9,563 nucleotides of DNA from an uncultured Clostridia bacterium (GTDB lineage: Bacteria; Bacillota; Clostridia; Lachnospirales; Lachnospiraceae), in the NCBI GenBank assembly GCA_945622055.1, contig CALZBV010000080.1, positions 1 through 9,563 on the forward strand. Direction: 5' to 3'. Below, piece by piece: positions 1 through 4,864 of this stretch (position 1 is its first letter; every line of letters starts with the position of its first letter). The translations under genes and the position numbers were made by a program. The notes under the pieces were generated by a model. The model was not told the origin of the DNA, searched no databases, and saw nothing but the letters and a program-made list of their open reading frames with translations.

Positions 1-40
1 GAAGTAGACTGATATCATTATTTCTTCTTTCGATAAGATA

Positions 41-69
41 AGTATATCATATTTCATAAGAAAAACCAA
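41..69 (-). promoter_or_regulatory. Leftward sigma-A promoter candidate
   Basis: On the minus strand TTGGTT (69-64) is followed after 17 bp by TATACT (46-41). The -10 box differs from consensus at one base and the spacing is ideal. It points out of the left edge, which suggests a divergent gene starting beyond base 1. A perfect TTGACA also lies on this strand at 87-82, but no -10 box stands 17 bp from it. Confidence 0.45.
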
Positions 70-162
70 GAAAAACTGCATTGTCAAAAGTAACAGACTT
101 TCCGGCTTTTTTTGTGGAAAACAACCAAAATATAACGCCCCACATATTCCGGCATCATCAAG

Positions 163-189
163 TTAATATTTTAACGAGCTTTTAACGAG
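163..189 (+). repeat. Tandem direct repeat, possible activator site
   Basis: The ten bases TTTTAACGAG occur at 169-178 and again at 180-189, giving an exact period of 11 bp. The cores are TTAACG (171-176) and TTAACG (182-187), and a looser TTAATA lies at 163-168. Two hexamers spaced by five bases on one helix face is the arrangement used by PhoB/PhoP-type response regulators, whose consensus is close to TTAACA. The block lies about 60-80 bp upstream of the predicted pyrB start and could act on pyrB or on the leftward gene. The function is inferred. Confidence 0.35.
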
Positions 190-215
190 TTCATTCCTTA
201 ATCTAAACTTTTCCC

Positions 216-244
216 TTGCTTTTTTTTCTTGAATCGTATAAAAT
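216..244 (+). promoter_or_regulatory. pyrBI promoter candidate
   Basis: TTGCTT (216-221) is followed after 17 bp by TAAAAT (239-244). Overlapping -10 alternatives TATAAA (237-242) and TAATAT (244-249) exist. The preferred pair would start transcription near base 251, at the first base of a strong hairpin, leaving a leader of about 89 nucleotides before the pyrB start codon. Confidence 0.5.
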
Positions 245-250
245 AATATA

Positions 251-308
251 GGTTAAGCTTCGGGCGCGACCGGAGCTGAACCGACTCACAAAACTGCGGT
301 TTTCCGCA
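251..308 (+). promoter_or_regulatory. pyrB 5' leader with two hairpins
   Basis: Bases 251-263 (GGTTAAGCTTCGG) pair with 270-282 (CCGGAGCTGAACC) around the loop GCGCGA. This is 13 positions with one T-G wobble and one A/G mismatch. Downstream, TGCGG (295-299) pairs with CCGCA (304-308) around TTTT; an alternative pairing is AAAAC (290-294) with GTTTT (299-303). Neither hairpin is followed by a run of T, so this is not an intrinsic attenuator as such. I see no recognisable PyrR-binding loop. The leader may stabilise the transcript or bind an unknown factor. Confidence 0.4.
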
Positions 309-339
309 AATATACCCCTCGCGAAGAATGGAGAACGTC

Positions 340-1263
340 ATGAAACACTTAATCAGTCCTTTGGATTTATCTCCGGATGAGCTTTCCGATCTGCTTTCTC
401 TTGCCGAGAAGATTTATGCTTCTCCGGAAAAGTATTCCCATTGCTGTAATGGCAAAAAACTGGCAACCCTGTTTTATGAACCAAGTACACGAACCCGCCT
501 CAGCTTCGAAGCTGCAATGCTGAACCTCGGTGGTAGTGTTCTTGGTTTTTCTTCTGCCGATTCATCCTCGGCTGCAAAGGGCGAAAGCGTAGCCGACACC
601 ATCCGCGTCATCTCCTGCTATGCTGACATCTGTGCAATGCGTCATCCAAAAGAAGGTGCACCGCTCGTTGCTTCCATGCACTCTTCGATTCCTGTCATCA
701 ATGCCGGAGATGGCGGTCACAACCACCCAACCCAGACGCTGACAGACCTTCTGACCATAAAAAGCCTGAAAGGACACTTAGATGGTCTGACCATCGGCTT
801 TTGCGGTGATCTGAAATTTGGTCGTACCGTTCACTCTCTTATCAACGCCATGGTGCGCTATCCGAACACACGCTTCGTTCTGATTTCCCCGGATGAGCTC
901 CGCATTCCTGCTTACCTGAGAGAAGAAACCCTCGATGCGAACCATATTCCTTACGAAGAGACCAGAAACCTTGAAGCAGCACTTCCAAAGCTCGATATCC
1001 TTTACATGACGCGTGTCCAGAAGGAGCGTTTTTTCAACGAAGAGGACTACATTCGTCTAAAGGACACCTTTATTCTGGATAAAAAGAAGCTCTCCCTTGC
1101 AAGAGAGGATATGCTGATTTTACATCCGCTTCCGCGTGTCAATGAGATTGCAACCGAGGTGGATGAGGACCCGCGTGCTGTTTACTTTAAGCAGGCAAAC
1201 TTTGGAGTTTACGTACGTATGGCACTGATTATGACACTGCTTGGAATTACGGTTGAGAATTAG
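340..1263 (+). CDS. pyrB: Aspartate carbamoyltransferase, catalytic subunit
   Basis: Cytoplasmic enzyme that joins carbamoyl phosphate and L-aspartate to give N-carbamoyl-aspartate, the committed step of pyrimidine synthesis. The protein is 307 residues, normal for PyrB. Visible motifs are the carbamoyl-phosphate loop STRTR (residues 49-53) inside FYEPSTRTRLSFE, the mobile-loop lysine in SSAAKGES (Lys80), HPTQ (129-132), GDLKFGRTVHSL with Arg162, TRVQ with Arg225 and Gln227 for aspartate binding, and HPLPRVNE (262-269). An in-frame ATG lies at 328, but GGAG (330-333) stands six bases before the ATG at 340, so the later start is preferred. The gene is 12 bases upstream of pyrI, so the two are cotranscribed and the products should form the classic catalytic-regulatory complex. 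All key residues are present. Confidence 0.97.
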   Translation: MKHLISPLDLSPDELSDLLSLAEKIYASPEKYSHCCNGKKLATLFYEPSTRTRLSFEAAMLNLGGSVLGFSSADSSSAAKGESVADTIRVISCYADICAMRHPKEGAPLVASMHSSIPVINAGDGGHNHPTQTLTDLLTIKSLKGHLDGLTIGFCGDLKFGRTVHSLINAMVRYPNTRFVLISPDELRIPAYLREETLDANHIPYEETRNLEAALPKLDILYMTRVQKERFFNEEDYIRLKDTFILDKKKLSLAREDMLILHPLPRVNEIATEVDEDPRAVYFKQANFGVYVRMALIMTLLGITVEN

Positions 1264-1275
1264 AAAGGAGTCGCT

Positions 1276-1707
1276 ATGTTAAATATCGGAGGATTACAGG
1301 AAGGCGTGGTTATGGACCACATCGTGGCAGGACGTGCCATGGACATCTACCGCTATCTCGGTCTGGAAAAAACAGATGCCTGTGTTGCCATTATCAAAAA
1401 CGCCAAAAGCAACGTTATGGGCAAAAAAGACATCATCAAAATCGATGGACAGGTTGATTTTGATTTCGATATTCTCGGCGTACTTGACCCGAATATCACG
1501 ATTAATATCATCAAAAACGGGGAAATCGTGGAAAAGCGCAAGCTGAACCTTCCGGATACCGTTGCCGGCATCATTGAATGCAAAAATCCACGCTGCATCA
1601 CCTCCATCGAACAGGAGCTGGAGCACCGCTTTAAGCTAACTGACCGCGCACATGGAATTTACCGTTGTGTTTACTGCGAGCAGAAATACAAACGCATCAA
1701 TGAATAA
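1276..1707 (+). CDS. pyrI: Aspartate carbamoyltransferase, regulatory subunit
   Basis: PyrI binds nucleotide effectors in its N-terminal domain and contacts PyrB through a C-terminal zinc domain, giving feedback control of the pathway. The protein has 143 residues, slightly shorter than the 153-residue E. coli protein. The N-terminal VVMDHI aligns with the family TVIDHI segment, and GKKDIIKI matches the conserved GRKDLIKI stretch. The zinc cysteines are all present: Cys102 and Cys107 in CKNPRC, and Cys131 and Cys134 in CVYC. AAAGGAG (1264-1270) sits five bases before the ATG. The gene follows pyrB by 12 bases and is followed by a strong terminator, so the operon ends here with no other pyr gene. 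Confidence 0.97.
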   Translation: MLNIGGLQEGVVMDHIVAGRAMDIYRYLGLEKTDACVAIIKNAKSNVMGKKDIIKIDGQVDFDFDILGVLDPNITINIIKNGEIVEKRKLNLPDTVAGIIECKNPRCITSIEQELEHRFKLTDRAHGIYRCVYCEQKYKRINE

Positions 1708-1715
1708 ATAAATGC

Positions 1716-1773
1716 AAAACCCGCCCGGTAACATGCACTTTCTTTTTAAGCATGCTGCCGGACGGGGTTTTTT
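1716..1773. terminator. Bidirectional terminator between pyrI and the CmpB-family gene
   Basis: CCCG (1720-1723) and CCGG (1725-1728) pair with CCGG (1758-1761) and CGGG (1763-1766) across one mismatch, and an upper arm CATGC (1732-1736) pairs with GCATG (1750-1754). On the plus strand the stem is followed by a six-T run (1768-1773), which suits pyrBI. On the minus strand it is followed by TTTT, so it can also stop the convergent gene. The stop codon of that gene overlaps the plus-strand T run. Confidence 0.88.
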
Positions 1774-2665
1774 ATTCCTTCTTCTCCCGAATCAGCGTCT
1801 TCAGTTGCTCTAAGGCATCCTCAAAGTGCGCAGACCTTATTCTCGGGTATTTCCTTATAATCCTTCGGAATGCGTGTTTTCTTTCATTTCCGTACTCTTC
1901 TCTTCTTGTACGAAGCACAATAAACTTCTCACGCAGCTCCTCGATTTCCTTCTTTACCGAATCGGCAGACGAAAAATTCTTAACACTCGCAAACCGTTCT
2001 TCAATCCCTGCAATCAAATCCTCCTTACGCTCCTGACGCTCCCTGCGCTTCTTTTCCGCATAATCCTCCGAAAATGCCAAAATTACATCGAGACGCTTCT
2101 GCATCAGCTCCAGCTCCTTCTTTGCCGTTTCAAGCTTAACAAGAATCTCGCGCAGGTTCACTGCAGCCCTGACAGATAAGGTAAGGTCGACCAAAAACAC
2201 AGTCCCCACCCCCATCACCAAAACCGAAAGCAACCGCTCCGGAATCCAAAGCATCATCCGCTCAATCGGCTTATGAATTACTCGCGTAAGAAGCAAGGTA
2301 AATCCACCCCAGGCAATCGACGAGGACAGACAGATATGTCCCTGAAAATTAAATCTCTGATTGGAATAATCCCAGTAGCGGACCTTAAACAACGCCTCCA
2401 TAGCTACTCCTGTTATATACTCAAGCGCCGTAGCCCCGACCAGCCCCGCCAAAAAGCTTAAAATCAGACTTTCGCGCACCGGAATTGTTACAAACAGCAT
2501 CATGATTGCACCACTTCCGTAAATCGGCAGATACGGACCGTGTAAAAACCCCCGGTTTACCAAACGGTGCTGCATTATCGACACATACGTCGACTCAAAA
2601 CACCATCCCAGTACACAATACAAAAGAAAAAAGAAGCTCCATTGTGTCAAGGAATAAACATACAT
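1772..2665 (-). CDS. CmpB-family (putative ABC transporter permease) membrane protein with coiled-coil tail
   Basis: A 297-residue membrane protein. The signature segments NRGFLHGPYLPIYGSGA (about residues 37-53) and the WDYS...FNFQGHICL stretch (about 98-113) match the clostridial family annotated as putative ABC-transporter type IV or CmpB (PF06541). The biochemical role of that family is not established. I see about five hydrophobic segments (near residues 5-22, 50-62, 65-85, 110-128, 144-165). After these comes a charged, heptad-like region rich in Glu, Lys and Arg (about 170-260) and a basic C-terminus, presumably cytoplasmic. The reading frame extends to a GTG at 2680, but GGAGGTG (2678-2672) lies just before the ATG at 2665, which is the better start. 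No ATPase partner gene is adjacent. It lies downstream of the rpsO terminator, with no clear promoter of its own in the short gap. Confidence 0.85.
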   Translation of the reverse strand: MYVYSLTQWSFFFLLYCVLGWCFESTYVSIMQHRLVNRGFLHGPYLPIYGSGAIMMLFVTIPVRESLILSFLAGLVGATALEYITGVAMEALFKVRYWDYSNQRFNFQGHICLSSSIAWGGFTLLLTRVIHKPIERMMLWIPERLLSVLVMGVGTVFLVDLTLSVRAAVNLREILVKLETAKKELELMQKRLDVILAFSEDYAEKKRRERQERKEDLIAGIEERFASVKNFSSADSVKKEIEELREKFIVLRTRREEYGNERKHAFRRIIRKYPRIRSAHFEDALEQLKTLIREKKE

Positions 2666-2700
2666 TGCTTTCACCTCCACCCGTCACAGCGTATAAACTG

Positions 2701-2729
2701 AAAAATGGGCGCCCCCGCAGGTGCGCCCA
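2701..2729 (-). terminator. rpsO terminator
   Basis: On the minus strand TGGGCGC (2729-2723) pairs perfectly with GCGCCCA (2712-2706) around a ten-base loop and is followed by TTTTT (2705-2701). A second small hairpin, ACGGC (2734-2738) with GCCGT (2742-2746), lies between this and the rpsO stop codon. This should end the rpsO transcript before the CmpB-family gene. Confidence 0.88.
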
Positions 2730-2751
2730 CAACACGGCATCGCCGTCTGAA

Positions 2752-3018
2752 TTACTTTCTTAAGCCTAAACGCTCGATTAACGTACGATAACCCTCAAGG
2801 TCATTCTTCTTTAAGTACTCAAGCATACCACGTCTCTGACCAACCATCTTTAAGAGACCACGTCTGGAGTGATGATCCTTCTGGTTTACCTTTAAGTGCT
2901 CCGTTAACTCATTGATTCTTGCGGTGAGAAGTGCAATCTGAACCTCCGGGGATCCGGTGTCGTTTGCAGTTCTTCCGTATGCAGCGATGATTTCTGCCTT
3001 CTTTTCCTTGCTAATCAT
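2752..3018 (-). CDS. rpsO: 30S ribosomal protein S15
   Basis: S15 binds the central domain of 16S rRNA early in small-subunit assembly and takes part in a bridge to the large subunit. The 88-residue length is typical. Conserved stretches are TGSPEVQIALLTARI (about residues 21-35), LTEHLK, and KDHHSRRGLLKMVGQRRGMLEYLKK (about 47-71), which include the rRNA-contacting His, Asp, Ser and Arg residues. The ATG at 3018 is preceded by AGGAGG with eight bases between. The gene is a single-gene unit with its own strong promoter, structured leader and terminator, although read-through from the HD-GYP gene upstream is possible. In other bacteria rpsO is repressed by its own product through the leader, and a similar arrangement is plausible here. 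Confidence 0.98.
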   Translation of the reverse strand: MISKEKKAEIIAAYGRTANDTGSPEVQIALLTARINELTEHLKVNQKDHHSRRGLLKMVGQRRGMLEYLKKNDLEGYRTLIERLGLRK

Positions 3019-3105
3019 AATAGCATCCTCCTATAATATTAGTATCGCCGGTCACGCAGAAATGGTTGGAGTATCCAATCTCCGGGTGACGGCTCGCATA
3101 AAGCT
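3019..3105 (-). promoter_or_regulatory. Structured rpsO leader, candidate S15 autoregulatory element
   Basis: The predicted leader is about 87 nucleotides. GCC and GTCAC (3093-3086) pair with GTGAC and GGC (3055-3047) with one bulged C. Inside, two alternative hairpins exist: TTGG (3078-3075) with CCAA (3069-3066), or GGAG (3083-3080) with CTCC (3071-3068). The stem ends about 15 bases before the AGGAGG site. S15 is known to bind its own leader in E. coli, Geobacillus and others through differing folds. The assignment here is inferred from position and pairing. Confidence 0.5.
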
Positions 3106-3110
3106 ATTAA

Positions 3111-3139
3111 AGTATAGCATATAAAGTTCTGCTTGTAAA
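3111..3139 (-). promoter_or_regulatory. rpsO promoter
   Basis: On the minus strand TTTACA (3139-3134) and TATACT (3116-3111) are separated by exactly 17 bp, each one base from the sigma-A consensus. Transcription should begin near 3104-3105. This gives rpsO an independent start after the HD-GYP gene, for which no good terminator is visible. Confidence 0.8.
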
Positions 3140-3236
3140 GAGTTAAAATACATTTTTGTCGGTCAAAACACAACTATTCCCTGTGAAGCCCCAAAAATCA
3201 CAAAAACGCAAATCTCTTCATTGGACGAAACAGCGA

Positions 3237-4340
3237 CTAAACATATATTTCTTCAATCGAAAGTTCCGGATGCTCCAAAAGATTGATAAATCCGTTTTTG
3301 ATTGCAATCACCGGCTTGGAATAGCGCTGCTTATTCATCATGATAATCTCGCCCTTCGTTCCATCACTTAAGCGGACTCTGGAACGCAGATATGTCTGCA
3401 CGATATTTTCCATGAAACCAAGCAGATATTCTGCATCAAACATCGAAAGCCCGTCGCGTTCAAACATCTCGATAACCTTAAACGGGCACAGCTTTCCGCG
3501 ATAAACCCTCGCCGCCGTCATCGCATCATATACGTCTGCAATCGCTACCATCTTCGCATATTTGTCAATGCGTTCTCCAGGAAGTCCAAGCGGATACCCA
3601 GAGCCGTCATGACGTTCATGATGCATCAGTGCCGCATTCTGGATGCTCTGATTAAACTTCGCCTCGTATAAAATCTTGTAGCCTTCAATCGGGTGGTTTT
3701 TAATGATCCGGTATTCGTCGTCTGTCAGCCGTTCCGGCTTTTTCACAATCTCCTCCGGAATCTTAAGCTTTCCAATGTCATGTAAAAGTCCGCTGACTGT
3801 TGCAATCTCCTTTTCCAGCTTTGACATATGCATCCAGTCCGCAAACACACTGCATATCAGGGAAACATTCAGGCTGTGATGAAACGTACTGCCGTCATAA
3901 TCCCGGATGTTGTGTAATATATCAAACACCTGTAGTCCGTTCTGAACACCTTCTAACATCTTTGTAGCCTGAACGCAAAGCTCCGTGGCATCCGGCCTGT
4001 TCGGCTGAAGCGTAATCAGATCATTAAAAACATCCTGCAGTTTTTCAATCTCCTGCTCATACGCAGCCTGAAATTCCTGAAACTCCTTTGTCTGCGTGAT
4101 TTTGGAAACATACTCCTCCGAACTGGTTGCAGAAGGGTTCTGAGGATTTTGTACCTCCAAAGTGGTGGCTGCAGAATCCTCATTGATATAGACGTAAAAT
4201 ATACTGTGGAACGTAAGCTTTGTAATTGTCTCATCATTTAAAACAGTGTCCTTTGCCACTACGAGAATGTTATTGGAATTAATAACATCCTTTGCCACAA
4301 CCATCCCCGGCATAAGCTGTAATGTTTTGATTCTCTTCAC
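3237..4340 (-). CDS. HD-GYP domain protein, probable c-di-GMP phosphodiesterase
   Basis: A 367-residue soluble protein predicted to hydrolyse the second messenger cyclic di-GMP. Residues 1-55 form the N-terminal module common in HD-GYP proteins, with an L-PGM pattern. Residues about 85-110 look helical and coiled. The HD-GYP domain spans about 145-320 and keeps its metal and signature residues: the HH pair at 154-155, HDIGK (187-191), His216 in the NHP motif, the complete HHERHDGSGYP (240-250), and IADVYDAMT with Asp269. The C-terminus is a small beta-rich tail. There is no membrane segment or receiver domain, so the input signal is not evident. The frame runs to a TTG at 4355, but GGGAGG (4352-4347) stands six bases before GTG at 4340, which is the preferred start. 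It begins 20 bases after smpB, so it is very likely cotranscribed with rnr and smpB. Enzyme activity is inferred from intact motifs. Confidence 0.92.
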   Translation of the reverse strand: MKRIKTLQLMPGMVVAKDVINSNNILVVAKDTVLNDETITKLTFHSIFYVYINEDSAATTLEVQNPQNPSATSSEEYVSKITQTKEFQEFQAAYEQEIEKLQDVFNDLITLQPNRPDATELCVQATKMLEGVQNGLQVFDILHNIRDYDGSTFHHSLNVSLICSVFADWMHMSKLEKEIATVSGLLHDIGKLKIPEEIVKKPERLTDDEYRIIKNHPIEGYKILYEAKFNQSIQNAALMHHERHDGSGYPLGLPGERIDKYAKMVAIADVYDAMTAARVYRGKLCPFKVIEMFERDGLSMFDAEYLLGFMENIVQTYLRSRVRLSDGTKGEIIMMNKQRYSKPVIAIKNGFINLLEHPELSIEEIYV

Positions 4341-4360
4341 CGCGTACCTCCCCAAAGTCC

Positions 4361-4834
4361 TTAGTACAGATTTTTAACCTTAAACTCCTTCTCCGCTTCT
4401 CTGCGCTGATCCTTCTTTGCCAGGGTTTCACGCTTATCGTACAATTTCTTACCCTTCGCAAGACCAATCTCAACCTTTACGAGACTTCCCTTAAAATATA
4501 CGGAAAGCGGAACAAGCGTGTAGCCCTTTTGCTGAATCTGTGCCATCAGCTTGTTAATCTCGTATTTGTGAAGCAATAGTCTGCGCACCCGAAGCGGTTC
4601 CTTGTTGAAAATATTCCCTTTCTCATACGGACTGATGTGCATTCCGTAAACATAAACCTCGCCGTGCTCAATCCGTATAAAGGACTCCTTCACACTGCAC
4701 TTTCCCATACGGAGCGACTTTACCTCGGTGCCGAAAAGCTCAATTCCGGCTTCCAGTTTTGATTCAATAAAATAGTCAAAATACGCCTTTTTATTATTCG
4801 CGATCATCTTGACCGTCTGCTTCTTATCCGCCAT
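4361..4834 (-). CDS. smpB: SsrA-binding protein SmpB
   Basis: SmpB binds tmRNA and delivers it to ribosomes stalled on broken messages, where it mimics part of a tRNA and its tail senses the empty mRNA channel. The protein is 157 residues, typical. Conserved stretches are NKKAYFDYFIE, EAGIELFGTEVKSLR (about 28-42), MHISPYEKGNIFN (about 65-77), RVRRLLLHKYEI and GLAKGKKLYDKRETLAKKD (about 123-141), followed by a basic tail. The start codon at 4834 is preceded by GGAAGAAGGG. It follows rnr by 30 bases, the common arrangement in Firmicutes, which fits a shared role in rescue and decay of faulty mRNA. The tmRNA gene itself is not in this window. Confidence 0.98.
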   Translation of the reverse strand: MADKKQTVKMIANNKKAYFDYFIESKLEAGIELFGTEVKSLRMGKCSVKESFIRIEHGEVYVYGMHISPYEKGNIFNKEPLRVRRLLLHKYEINKLMAQIQQKGYTLVPLSVYFKGSLVKVEIGLAKGKKLYDKRETLAKKDQRREAEKEFKVKNLY

Positions 4835-4864
4835 ATGAATTCCCTTCTTCCTATTATTTCAATT

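Larger units (their letters stand above)
1..339. other. Intergenic control region left of pyrB
   Basis: This AT-rich stretch carries no convincing coding sequence on either strand. It holds a leftward sigma-A promoter candidate (41-69) that would serve a gene beyond the left edge, a tandem TTAACG direct repeat (171-187), a rightward promoter candidate (216-244), a strong hairpin starting at the predicted pyrB transcript start (251-282) and a small hairpin (295-308). I see no intrinsic terminator in it. Confidence 0.7.

Noticed and set aside
251..339. PyrR attenuator upstream of pyrB
   Set aside because: No PyrR-type binding loop and no hairpin with a T run were found in the leader.
3182..3202. 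Possible terminator after the HD-GYP gene
   Set aside because: Only TGTGA and TCACA pair, and no T run follows on the minus strand, so it is too weak to call.
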